Assembly (NCBI RefSeq): GCF_017355855.1
Contig: NZ_JAFEWD010000004.1
Coordinates: forward strand, 1-64,000
DNA: 64,000 nt
Reading direction: 5' to 3'
Origin: Pedobacter sp. SYSU D00535
Lineage (GTDB): Bacteria > Bacteroidota > Bacteroidia > Sphingobacteriales > Sphingobacteriaceae
Shown piece after piece: positions 8,869 to 16,998 of this stretch (position 1 is its first letter; every line of letters begins with the position of its first letter). A model generated the notes under the pieces. That model was not told the DNA's origin. It saw nothing but the letters and a program-made list of their open reading frames with translations, and did no database searches. The translations under genes were made by a program, and so were the position numbers.

Positions 8869-9448
8869 TTTCCAAATAACCTGTAAGCCTGTCTCCAATT
8901 TTCACTCTTCCGACTCCATGAGGTGTACCAGTGAAAATGAGATCTCCTTTTTTCAAAGTAATGTATTGGGAGATAAAGGCAATCAACCTCTCAAACGAAA
9001 AAATCAGATCTTTTGTGTTGCCTTTTTGCACTGTTTGATCGTTCACTTCCAAATGGAAATTGAGGTTGTAAAGGTCGGAGAATTGGGATTTTGAAAAGAA
9101 GTTACTGATAGGAGCAGAATTGTCGAAGGCTTTGGCAAGTTCCCAGGGGAGGCCTTTTTCTTTGTGTTGTTGCTGCAAATCTCTGGCTGTGAAGTCAACG
9201 CCCAACCCGATTTCCTCGAAATAGTTGCCGGCAAACTTTTCCGAAATGTGCTTTCCTTCTTTCGAAATCTTCAGTACAATTTCGATCTCGTGATGAATTT
9301 CCTGGGAGAAGTCGGGGTGATAGAAAGGCTTATTATCTTTTAAAACAGCTGTGTCGGGCTTCATAAAGATAACCGGAACAGCAGGAACGGGGTTATTCAA
9401 CTCTTTGGCGTGCTCAGCATAATTACGCCCTACAGCTATAATCTTCAT
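8837..9448 (-). CDS. Fumarylacetoacetate hydrolase family protein
   Basis: 203 residues, the short form of the family. Metal-binding residues are visible in EIHHEIEIVLKI and in IGLGVDFTARD, and the C-terminal core has KKGDLIFTGTPHGVG and LENEKLLDFEIK. Members hydrolyse or decarboxylate acylpyruvates and related 2-oxo acids; the short bacterial form is often an acylpyruvate hydrolase or oxaloacetate decarboxylase, and the substrate cannot be told here. The 3' end overlaps the start of the M23 gene by 32 bases, implying translational coupling. TATCTTCG, one base off the TAnnTTTG element, ends four bases before the ATG, so transcription may start at or almost at the start codon. Confidence 0.92.
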   Translation of the reverse strand: MKIIAVGRNYAEHAKELNNPVPAVPVIFMKPDTAVLKDNKPFYHPDFSQEIHHEIEIVLKISKEGKHISEKFAGNYFEEIGLGVDFTARDLQQQHKEKGLPWELAKAFDNSAPISNFFSKSQFSDLYNLNFHLEVNDQTVQKGNTKDLIFSFERLIAFISQYITLKKGDLIFTGTPHGVGRVKIGDRLTGYLENEKLLDFEIK

Positions 9449-9486
9449 GCTGCGAAGATATTAAACATAGCTTTAGTAAAGGAGTG

Positions 9487-10032
9487 TTACATGATAGAAA
9501 TCCGCTTCACTACGGTTTCGTTGCCTACCACCAACCGGATGAAATAGTATCCGCTGTTCAGCTTGGAGGCAATAGGAAAGGAGTTCACTTGTTCTCCTGC
9601 AGGTATACGCTGTGAAAGCAGGGTAGCAATTTCGTTTCCCAAAACATCCATAATCTTAATGGTAACGTTTGAATCCTTATTAACCGAGTAGGACAAGTTT
9701 AACTGGTCCGCAACCGGATTTGGGTAAACTTTTACGTTGCTTACTACTTTCAAATCAGGACTGGCTGGTTTAGCAGTGGAAGTCGTGCTACTAGTACCGG
9801 CAGGCTTTATGGCAGCAGGTTTGAATGGGACAATGTTTACAGCTACCCCGTTTTTCAAATACGCAGGCTTGTCCTTCCGAGTATCTGTAATTTTGGTAGT
9901 TACTTTTATTGTCGCTTTTTTGGCCGTATCCACCCCCTGTTGAACCATAAGCCCACTTATCCTACTGTTGTATGCGTGTGCAGTAAACAGTAGTAAGTAA
10001 AATGTAGTTGCAAGTGAGTAAAATTTTTTCAT
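9487..10032 (-). CDS. Small exported protein with T9SS type A sorting domain
   Basis: 181 residues. Signal peptide at 1-20 (MKKFYSLATTFYLLLFTAHA), a Thr/Lys/Ser/Pro-rich linker (about 36-92), and a type A T9SS C-terminal domain of about 80 residues: VYPNPVADQLNLSYSV, IKIMDVLGNEIATL, LNSGYYFIRLVVGNETVVKRISIM. There is no separate catalytic domain, so the cargo part is essentially the linker. Its function is unknown; it may be a surface-displayed spacer or structural peptide. It stands alone, transcribed toward the fumarylacetoacetase-family gene, with its own promoter element. Confidence 0.85.
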   Translation of the reverse strand: MKKFYSLATTFYLLLFTAHAYNSRISGLMVQQGVDTAKKATIKVTTKITDTRKDKPAYLKNGVAVNIVPFKPAAIKPAGTSSTTSTAKPASPDLKVVSNVKVYPNPVADQLNLSYSVNKDSNVTIKIMDVLGNEIATLLSQRIPAGEQVNSFPIASKLNSGYYFIRLVVGNETVVKRISIM

Positions 10033-10046
10033 CCAGCGTGTTTTAA

Positions 10047-10054
10047 CAAAGCTA
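10047..10054 (-). promoter_or_regulatory. -7 promoter element of the type A cargo gene
   Basis: On the minus strand TAGCTTTG matches TAnnTTTG, 14 bases ahead of the ATG at 10032. No clear TTG is found at the -33 spacing; the direct repeat GGTTAAGGTTAAG lies just upstream instead. Confidence 0.4.
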
Positions 10055-10170
10055 TCAATAAAAAAAATAAAATCTTAACCTTAACCTTTTTCTTAGATTC
10101 TTTTAACAATATTTAACAAAAGTTGAGCCGATATGTCGGAAATGTTTTTAAAAAACATTGAAAATCAACA

Positions 10171-10200
10171 TTGTTTAGTTGTTTTAGTTCTGTACTTTTG
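10171..10200 (+). promoter_or_regulatory. Promoter of kup (TTG-N19-TACTTTTG)
   Basis: TTG at 10171-10173, a 19-base spacer, then TACTTTTG at 10193-10200. Both elements match the Bacteroidota sigma-factor consensus (-33 TTG, -7 TAnnTTTG) at normal spacing, 24 bases before the GTG start of kup. It is the best full promoter match in the window. Confidence 0.65.
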
Positions 10201-10224
10201 TGCCCGTTTATAACAAATAGATAG

Positions 10225-12165
10225 GTGGCAAATCATAAAGACCTTCACAAACTGTCCGCCGCGGGCTTGCTCATAAGTTTAGGGATAATTTACGGCGATA
10301 TTGGTACCTCACCGTTATACGTTTTCAAAGCAATAGTTGGCGACAGGTTAATTACGACAGATTTAATTTTAGGAGGACTATCCTGCATCTTCTGGACGTT
10401 GACTCTTCAGACTACGATCAAGTACGTCATCATAACGCTTCGGGCAGACAATAAGGGAGAGGGTGGTATTTTCTCATTGTATTCGCTGGTAAAGCGAAGG
10501 GCAAAATGGTTGGTTATTCCAGCGATGATCGGGGGATCTTCGCTGTTGGCGGATGGAATGATTACCCCACCGATTACAGTGTCAGCTGCAATCGAGGGAC
10601 TTCAAATCTTCTACCCCGACCTGCAGACCATTCCGATCGTTATTGTAATCATTACGCTGCTTTTTATTATACAGCAATTCGGAACCTCCTTGGTGGGAAG
10701 GGCTTTTGGTCCCTTGATGCTAGTATGGTTTACCATGATGGCCGTAGTGGGAAGTTTGTATGTGGTACAGTTTCCTGAGATACTAAAAGCGGTGAATCCG
10801 TACTACGCTTACCACATACTCAGCACCAACCCCGCCGCATTATTTATAATAGGAGCTGTATTCTTGTGTACAACAGGTGCCGAGGCTCTTTATTCTGACC
10901 TGGGTCACTGTGGCAGATCGAATATCCGGATTAGCTGGATCTATGTTAAAAGTTGTTTACTGCTGAATTACTTCGGACAAGGTGTTTGGTTGTGGCAGCA
11001 TCAGGGAGGACGTCTTCAAGATGGCGAGAATCCCTTTTATCTGATCTTTCCGCCCGAGTTCCTTTGGTTTGGGATTGGTATTGCAACCCTGGCCGCCGTT
11101 ATTGCCAGTCAGGCGATGATATCAGGATCTTTTACCTTGATTTCAGAAGCAGTACGCCTGAACCTATGGCCGAAGGTGAAAATTAATTACCCTTCCAATC
11201 AAAAGGGGCAATTGTACGTACCTTCTATCAACTGGCTTTTGTGGTTCGGATGTTTGGTGGTAATTTTCATTTTCAGACGATCTGAAAACATGGAGGGCGC
11301 CTATGGGCTGGCTATTACGTTGACATTCATGATGACCACCATCTTAATGTGCGTTTATCTGCAAAGAAAGAAGTTCCCAACTTATTTAATTCTACTATTT
11401 GCCATAGTCTATGGCCTTTTAGAGCTTACTTTCCTAACCGGTAACCTAGCCAAATTCCTCCACGGAGGATGGTTTACCATGCTTCTATCGATGGTGATCT
11501 TTTCGGTGATGTATGCCTGGACTAATGCTCGTCGTATTAAAAACCGTTACGTAAAGTTCGTGGAGATTGAGGATTACTATCAGATCATCAGTGAACTTAC
11601 TGAAGACTCGTCGGTGCCGAAATACGCTTCCCAACTAGTATATCTAACGAGTGCGAATTTCAACTCAGAAATAGAGTCAAAGATCATGTACTCCATTTTG
11701 CAAAAGCAGCCAAAGCGGGCAGACGTCTACTGGCTTGTGCATGTAGATGTGACAGACGAACCGTATACAACAGAATATAAAGTTGATTTTCTGATTCCGG
11801 GAAAACTGATCAGAATCGATTTCAAATTAGGATTCCGTATTGAACAACGAATTAATGTCCTGTATCGCCTGGTAGTAGAAGACCTCGTTAGACGTGGAGA
11901 AGTCGACATTACAAGTAAATACGAGTCGCTTAACAAATACAAAATTGTGGGGGATTTCCGTTTCGTAGTCCTCGAGAAAGTTCTATCGAGATCGAATCGT
12001 CTGAACCTGAGAGAGCGGCTTATTATGGCGTATTACTTTATCCTTAAGCGGCTGAGTCTTTCGGAGGAGAGGGGTTTTGGATTGGATTTAAGTTTTGTAA
12101 CGGTAGAAAAAGTGCCGCTGATTATCTCGAATCCGGATAATATCAATTTGAGAAGAATTGAATAA
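10225..12165 (+). CDS. kup: KUP-family potassium transporter
   Basis: 646 residues, usual length about 620-650. The N-terminus has the family signature LGIIYGDIGTSPLYVFKAI, then KGEGGIFSLYSLV, LLADGMITPPITV and GAEALYSDLGHCG. About twelve membrane helices occupy residues 1-440 and a cytoplasmic C-terminal domain follows. It imports K+ with protons across the inner membrane. The start is GTG: an in-frame TAG stands immediately before it and the GDIGTSPLY region follows at the right distance, so no upstream start is possible. Confidence 0.95.
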   Translation: MANHKDLHKLSAAGLLISLGIIYGDIGTSPLYVFKAIVGDRLITTDLILGGLSCIFWTLTLQTTIKYVIITLRADNKGEGGIFSLYSLVKRRAKWLVIPAMIGGSSLLADGMITPPITVSAAIEGLQIFYPDLQTIPIVIVIITLLFIIQQFGTSLVGRAFGPLMLVWFTMMAVVGSLYVVQFPEILKAVNPYYAYHILSTNPAALFIIGAVFLCTTGAEALYSDLGHCGRSNIRISWIYVKSCLLLNYFGQGVWLWQHQGGRLQDGENPFYLIFPPEFLWFGIGIATLAAVIASQAMISGSFTLISEAVRLNLWPKVKINYPSNQKGQLYVPSINWLLWFGCLVVIFIFRRSENMEGAYGLAITLTFMMTTILMCVYLQRKKFPTYLILLFAIVYGLLELTFLTGNLAKFLHGGWFTMLLSMVIFSVMYAWTNARRIKNRYVKFVEIEDYYQIISELTEDSSVPKYASQLVYLTSANFNSEIESKIMYSILQKQPKRADVYWLVHVDVTDEPYTTEYKVDFLIPGKLIRIDFKLGFRIEQRINVLYRLVVEDLVRRGEVDITSKYESLNKYKIVGDFRFVVLEKVLSRSNRLNLRERLIMAYYFILKRLSLSEERGFGLDLSFVTVEKVPLIISNPDNINLRRIE

Positions 12166-12199
12166 ACAAATAAAGCGGGATGTCCCGCTTTATTTGTTT
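12164..12199. terminator. Bidirectional terminator: perfect 17-bp inverted repeat
   Basis: AAACAAATAAAGCGGGA, a two-base loop TG, and the exact reverse complement. The A-rich outer arm becomes a T-rich tail on either strand after the GC-rich inner stem (AGCGGGA/TCCCGCT). It overlaps the last two bases of the kup stop codon and the last base of the converging permease stop, and so serves both genes. Confidence 0.9.
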
Positions 12200-13917
12200 T
12201 AGATAGTCTTGTGTAGTTTGCTGTTCTTATAACTGTAGCTGAAGTAAATTACCAGTCCGATAGCTAACCAGATCAGAAACCTTTCCCAGCTTTGGTACCC
12301 TAGTTCTGTCATCAAATATAGACAACTGAGCATGCCAAGTACAGGTATCAATGAAAGATTTTTCAGAAATGAAAGGGCCGACATTACCAGTGCCAGGATC
12401 AGGAAAAGAAAATACGGAAGACTATCTTTATAGGTATGCCAATCGCCCGAGTAGCTGAACAAGTCTGCTATCGAACCTCGAAAAACAAACAATCCTGCAA
12501 GGAAGAGCCCCGGAACAATGAATTTGGAGTTGATGTAGGGAATTCGAAACTTTCCTGGCCGTCTTTCCGGATCTTTCTCCAAAACCAGTACACCGCCGCA
12601 CACAAGTACGAAAGCAAAAAGGGTTCCGATGCTTGTCAAGTCTGTTACCTCCGTCAGGTTCATGAAAAGGGCAGGTACCGCTACCACGATTCCTGTCACG
12701 ATAGTGGAGAATGAGGGCGTTCTGTATTTGGGATGAATGCGTGAAAAAGCCTTGGGCAGCAGGCCGTCTCTGCTCATGCTCATCCAAATTCTGGGTTGTC
12801 CCATTTGAAAGATCAGGAGAACACTTGCGGTTGCGATGACCGCACTGACTGAAATAATGTAGCTGATATTATCTAGTCCGATCCTTTTGAAAACAAAGGC
12901 CAAAGGATCTCCCACCTGCAGTTCGCTGTAGTTCACCATCCCGGTAAGGACAAGGGCAATCAGAATGTAGAGGACCGTACAGATGATGAGCGAATAGATC
13001 ATTCCTTTTGGAAGGTCCCGCTGCGGGTTTTCGCATTCTTCGGCAGTGGTAGAAATGGCATCAAAACCGATATAAGCGAAAAATACTCCGGAGACCCCCT
13101 TCATTACTCCCGTAAAACCGTTGGGCATAAAAGGCGACCAGTTCTCCGGCGTAACGTAGAAGAAACCGAGAACAATCACCGCTACGACCACCCCTATTTT
13201 TAAAAGCACCATCGCGTTAGTGACTCTTTTCGTTTCGCGTATACCGATATAAACCAAATAGGTGATAAGGGCTACAATCAGCAGCGCGGGTAGGTCTGCT
13301 ATCAGCCTGAAATTGCCAAAACCAGGAGCAGCATTCCACGCGGCAGCATTGAACTTCATTGCGTCCGTAATCTCCGTAATCTTTCCAGAGGCGTTAAGTT
13401 GCTGAAGGCTCTCGTTTGCCCTAAAGGCAGAGAGGTAGTCCATAGTGAGATAGGAGGGGACGTGAATCCCGAAACCTTCTAAAAGATTAGTGAAGTACTC
13501 ACTCCAAGAAATAGCCACTGCGATATTGCCAATTGCATATTCCATCAACAAGTCCCAGCCAATGATCCAAGCTATGAGTTCCCCGAATGATGCATAAGCA
13601 TAGGTGTATGCACTGCCGGATACCGGGATTCGCGAAGCAAATTCAGCATAACAAAGGGCAGAAAAACCGCAGGTAATGGCTGTAAGTATGAAGAGTATTG
13701 TCACTCCAGGTCCACCATTAAAAGCCGCTTCGCCAATCGTTGAAAAAATGCCGGCGCCAATGACTGCTGCGATCCCCATAAACGTGAGGTCTCTTACAGT
13801 CAGCACCTTGTTGAGTTGGGCTTTGCCCATTTCCGGATTCTCTCCGTCACCATACCCCTGATCTACATCCGCCAGAATTTTAGAAATGGGCTTTTTTCGT
13901 AAGTAGTTCTTCTGCAT
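12199..13917 (-). CDS. APC-superfamily amino acid permease (cationic amino acid transporter type)
   Basis: 572 residues. The cytoplasmic N-terminus (MQKNYLRKKPISKILADVD) leads into LTVRDLTFMGIAAVIGAGIFSTIG, the first-helix glycine motif of the amino acid-polyamine-cation superfamily. Also visible are GSAYTYAYASFGELIAWIIGWDLLMEY and GFDAISTTAEECENPQRDLPKG, typical of the CAT/YfnA branch. About 12-14 membrane helices are predicted. It imports amino acids, probably cationic or neutral; the substrate is not decidable from sequence. It converges on kup and is divergent from the PAP2 gene, with only 65 bases between their starts. Confidence 0.92.
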   Translation of the reverse strand: MQKNYLRKKPISKILADVDQGYGDGENPEMGKAQLNKVLTVRDLTFMGIAAVIGAGIFSTIGEAAFNGGPGVTILFILTAITCGFSALCYAEFASRIPVSGSAYTYAYASFGELIAWIIGWDLLMEYAIGNIAVAISWSEYFTNLLEGFGIHVPSYLTMDYLSAFRANESLQQLNASGKITEITDAMKFNAAAWNAAPGFGNFRLIADLPALLIVALITYLVYIGIRETKRVTNAMVLLKIGVVVAVIVLGFFYVTPENWSPFMPNGFTGVMKGVSGVFFAYIGFDAISTTAEECENPQRDLPKGMIYSLIICTVLYILIALVLTGMVNYSELQVGDPLAFVFKRIGLDNISYIISVSAVIATASVLLIFQMGQPRIWMSMSRDGLLPKAFSRIHPKYRTPSFSTIVTGIVVAVPALFMNLTEVTDLTSIGTLFAFVLVCGGVLVLEKDPERRPGKFRIPYINSKFIVPGLFLAGLFVFRGSIADLFSYSGDWHTYKDSLPYFLFLILALVMSALSFLKNLSLIPVLGMLSCLYLMTELGYQSWERFLIWLAIGLVIYFSYSYKNSKLHKTI

Positions 13918-13982
13918 TCAGTAATTTAACCTGTCGTAAACATAAAAAATATTTAGCTTTGAAGCTCATTTAACCATGAATA

Positions 13983-14633
13983 ATGCATAGAAGTCTGGTT
14001 TTGTTGTTAAAAAGGCACAGATCCTTCCTTATCCCATTTTTACTGTTTATTGTTCTGGGAGCAGCATTGCAATTAGTGTTTAAAAAATCGGAGCTTTTCC
14101 TGATCGTAAACCGCAACCACAACGAAGGCTGGGACAGTTTCTTTCTTGCTTATACCTGGCTGGGAGACGGTATTACAATCGTAGTTGCCGCTCTGCTGGT
14201 AAGTTTACTGAAGTATCGCTACACCGTGTTAATCATGCTTGCCTATCTCTATACCTCGCTGGTTGCGCAGTTGCTAAAATATCTATTCAACTCGCCACGC
14301 CCGGTTAAATTTTTCGAGGGCGGCGAAAAGATCAGGCTTATTGAAGGATTAAGTGTTTACTCCTGGAAGAGCTTCCCCTCGGGTCATACGGTTTCTGCTT
14401 TCGCATTTGCTGTTGTTATTGCTTACCTGATCCCCCAAAAGAAATGGGGCTGGCTGATATTTTTACTCTTTTTGCCGGTCGCTTTTTCGCGCGTATACCT
14501 TGCCCAGCACTTCTTTCAGGATATTTACGCCGGGGCAGTGATTGGCACACTGCTAACTTTTCAATTAATTGTTTGGTTGGAAAACCAAGGCTGGTACAAA
14601 TCAGAAAAGCTGGAAGGGAGGTTGTTTGGGTAA
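13983..14633 (+). CDS. PAP2-family membrane phosphatase
   Basis: 216 residues with six hydrophobic helices. The three PAP2 phosphatase motifs are present: KYLFNSPRP (K-x6-RP), PSGH in SFPSGHTVSAF, and SRVYLAQHFFQD (SR-x5-H). Bacterial relatives remove phosphate from undecaprenyl pyrophosphate, phosphatidylglycerol phosphate or lipid A. Eight bases of its 3' end overlap the chosen start of an ArnT-like glycosyltransferase, which uses undecaprenyl-phosphate sugars; a shared role in recycling that carrier or modifying lipid A is an inference. TAGCTTTG at 13954-13961, 21 bases before the ATG, is a likely -7 element. Confidence 0.9.
   Translation: MHRSLVLLLKRHRSFLIPFLLFIVLGAALQLVFKKSELFLIVNRNHNEGWDSFFLAYTWLGDGITIVVAALLVSLLKYRYTVLIMLAYLYTSLVAQLLKYLFNSPRPVKFFEGGEKIRLIEGLSVYSWKSFPSGHTVSAFAFAVVIAYLIPQKKWGWLIFLLFLPVAFSRVYLAQHFFQDIYAGAVIGTLLTFQLIVWLENQGWYKSEKLEGRLFG
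14615..14620 (+). promoter_or_regulatory. Shine-Dalgarno-like site deciding the glycosyltransferase start
   Basis: GGGAGG lies five bases before a TTG at 14626, inside the end of the PAP2 gene. Strong Shine-Dalgarno sites are rare in this phylum, so its presence supports 14626 as the true start. Confidence 0.5.
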
Positions 14634-16200
14634 GCTGAAAATCAATGGAATTGTAGTGTTTTTAGTGAGTCTGGTTTTGCTCCTGCTGAATCTGGGCCAG
14701 CCCATGATTTACATACTGGATGAGGCAAAGAATGCGGAATGTGCGCGGGAAATGTTGGTGAGCGGCGACTTCTTTGTTCCTAATTTCAATGGCCAGCTAA
14801 GAACGGATAAGCCGCCCTTGCATTACTTCTTCATGGTGCTCTCGTACAAGATTTTTGGAGTTTCAGCCTTTTCTGCGCGTTTTTTCTCGGCAGTATTCGG
14901 AGCACTTACGGTGTTGATCAGCTTCCTTTTTACCCGTCGATATCTGGGGGAAACAGCATCATGGCTGACAGCACTGATCTTAATAGCCTCTTTGCACTTT
15001 AACTTTCAGATGCGGCTTGCCGTGCCCGATCCCTACCTTATTTTCTTCATGACGGCCTGCTTTATGTGCTTTTATTTGTACTATTCCGATGGGAAAAAGC
15101 AATGGTTATGGCTGATGTATGCCGCTTTCGGATTGGGAGTATTAACCAAGGGACCAGTAGCTATTGGCCTGCCCGGGCTGGTCATGTTTTTGTTTTTACT
15201 GATCAGCAGGAACTTCAATGTTTCCAGAATCAAGTCTTTTCATATTCCGGCTGGTACCGTGATTGTGCTTTTGATAGCCCTACCCTGGTATCTGCTGAAC
15301 TATATCAGGACCAATGGAGAGTGGACGGAGGGATTCTTTTTGAAACACAATCTGCAGCGGTACACTGATACAATGGAGGGGCATGGTGGCTTTTTTCTTC
15401 TACCAATTATCATGGTTGTGTTAGGACTGGTGCCTTTTGGGGTGTTTGGAATACAATCAGTTTTGAAGAGCTGGAAAGAGCGGCACAACCACTTTCTCTT
15501 ATTTAGTCTGATAATCGTAGCGACCATTGTTATCTTTTTTTCTTTTTCTCAGACCAAGCTACCTAACTACACCGCCCCGGCTTATCCCTTTGCTGCTATT
15601 CTCATTGCTTTTCTATTGAAAGACCTGGATCAGCGCGTGTTTAAGAGCAGCGCTTTTTTGGCAGCCTTCGGATTTTATACTTTCCTTGCACTAGCAATTC
15701 CTGCAGGAGTTTTTATCGCTTTCCGCCTGGATCCAAAAATGGAGGCCTTCGCCTACCTGGCGCTTTACTTCCTGCTGTTGCCGGCCGGAGCCCTGTTAGG
15801 CTGGCGTTTTTTGAAGTCGGCACAATACAACAATTTTATCTACGCAGTGTCCCTTTCGTTTGTTGTTACCAATATTTTGTTCTTTGCGTTTGCTTATCCG
15901 GCTGTTTACTCCAAAAACCCCGTGAGTGCTTCTTTTGAGGCGCTGCAAAAGCAGGAAGAACTAGTCTACTACAAAATGATGAATCCTGCTTACGTTTTCA
16001 ATTTGAAGCGAGTGATTCCCGGATTCCACACGGTGGAAGAGTTGAAAAGCTACGTTGATGAGCACCCACATGCGTTAATTATCAGCCGTGAGAAATATCA
16101 GGCCGAAATTGATTCAGCATTCAAGGTGAAAGTCGTGTTTGAGCAGCAGGATACTTTTGAAAAACCTGTCACAGTCATCCTCCAGAAAAGTAAGAATTAG
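14626..16200 (+). CDS. ArnT-like glycosyltransferase family 39 membrane protein
   Basis: 524 residues from a TTG start. N-terminal helix, then the first periplasmic loop with the catalytic acidic pair in ILDEAKNAECAREML and the conserved RTDKPPLHYFFM, as in ArnT and protein mannosyltransferases. About eleven to twelve membrane helices follow and a soluble C-terminal tail of about 90 residues. The family transfers a sugar from a polyprenyl-phosphate donor to lipid A or other surface acceptors at the periplasmic face; donor and acceptor are unknown here. The open frame reaches 14569, but those extra residues are charged, lie entirely within the PAP2 gene and have no ribosome site. The 3' end overlaps the converging downstream gene by four bases. 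Confidence 0.88.
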   Translation: MGKLKINGIVVFLVSLVLLLLNLGQPMIYILDEAKNAECAREMLVSGDFFVPNFNGQLRTDKPPLHYFFMVLSYKIFGVSAFSARFFSAVFGALTVLISFLFTRRYLGETASWLTALILIASLHFNFQMRLAVPDPYLIFFMTACFMCFYLYYSDGKKQWLWLMYAAFGLGVLTKGPVAIGLPGLVMFLFLLISRNFNVSRIKSFHIPAGTVIVLLIALPWYLLNYIRTNGEWTEGFFLKHNLQRYTDTMEGHGGFFLLPIIMVVLGLVPFGVFGIQSVLKSWKERHNHFLLFSLIIVATIVIFFSFSQTKLPNYTAPAYPFAAILIAFLLKDLDQRVFKSSAFLAAFGFYTFLALAIPAGVFIAFRLDPKMEAFAYLALYFLLLPAGALLGWRFLKSAQYNNFIYAVSLSFVVTNILFFAFAYPAVYSKNPVSASFEALQKQEELVYYKMMNPAYVFNLKRVIPGFHTVEELKSYVDEHPHALIISREKYQAEIDSAFKVKVVFEQQDTFEKPVTVILQKSKN

Positions 16201-16859
16201 TGCCTTCGTCGGCGCCGCCAAAGAATGTAGATTATACCAATAAGGATCAGGAGTACACCTGCAGAAATAATTATCTTTCTTTTTCCTCCCGGCGGAGTTT
16301 CCCCTGTTGTATTTTCAGGATTGGTAAATTGAGTGGCGACATCTGCGTCCGCGGGAAAGCGAATTGAATGGAAAAAAGTTCTACTTTCCGGGAGTGCGTA
16401 CTCCCGATGGATATCTTTGAATAGATACTGAAAAGTGTAAGTGTTGCCCTCCTCATGCAGGATGCGGATATTGCGGTATTGCTTGCCGCTGCCGCTGTCA
16501 ACCGCCAGGGTAAGATCTTTTACCTTCAGTTTTCCTACTGTGGTATCTCGTTCGTTTAAAATTGATCCGCCTGCAGAAGTGGAGAGTAGCCTATTCCGAA
16601 AGTCGTCGTAATATCTTTTTAGGTGGCGCTCTTTTTCAATATCCGGGGTGGTTTTGGGATTGTCGGGAGATATGGTGATCTGGATAGTTCCAAAGGGAGC
16701 ATCCGAGCTGATTAGAGTTTGACCCAGTGTATCTTTTCTTTCGAATTTCTCGGGAAGAGACACTTGAATTACGGGATCTATGCGGTACATTTTCCATTCC
16801 TGCGCAATTGCAGCCATAGAAAAGAGTACAAATATATAGGTGAGATGAAGGTATTTCAT
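16197..16859 (-). CDS. Hypothetical exported protein with C-terminal membrane anchor
   Basis: 220 residues. Signal peptide (MKYLHLTYIFVLFSMAAIAQ), a soluble domain of about 150 residues, a Thr/Pro/Gly linker (about 180-190), a single membrane helix (IIISAGVLLILIGIIYILW) and a terminal RRRRRH. The topology is a periplasmic domain held in the inner membrane with a basic cytoplasmic tail. The soluble part (FGTIQITISPDN, ERHLKRYYDDFRNRLL, YTFQYLFKDIHREYALPESRTFFHSIRF) resembles small uncharacterised envelope stress or PsbP-like folds only loosely; no function is assigned. The start ATG and signal peptide make the reading frame convincing. Confidence 0.75.
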   Translation of the reverse strand: MKYLHLTYIFVLFSMAAIAQEWKMYRIDPVIQVSLPEKFERKDTLGQTLISSDAPFGTIQITISPDNPKTTPDIEKERHLKRYYDDFRNRLLSTSAGGSILNERDTTVGKLKVKDLTLAVDSGSGKQYRNIRILHEEGNTYTFQYLFKDIHREYALPESRTFFHSIRFPADADVATQFTNPENTTGETPPGGKRKIIISAGVLLILIGIIYILWRRRRRH

Positions 16860-16906
16860 GCCAGTTTTAACCAGAGGAGGGGCTAAATGTTTGGCGGGGA
16901 GGAGAG

Positions 16907-16935
16907 CGCAGACAGCGTTATAAACGCTGTCTGCG
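16907..16935. repeat. Perfect 13-bp inverted repeat, no T-run
   Basis: CGCAGACAGCGTT, a three-base loop ATA, and the exact reverse complement, between the M3 peptidase gene and the membrane-anchored hypothetical gene, both on the minus strand. Neither side has a T-run, so it may be an RNA stability or attenuation hairpin or a protein-binding palindrome rather than a standard terminator. Confidence 0.7.
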
Positions 16936-16998
16936 TTGGAAGAACATCATCCGCGCTATTGGCGGAACTGGCAGTCCGGTTGGTTTTATTCTCTAGTT

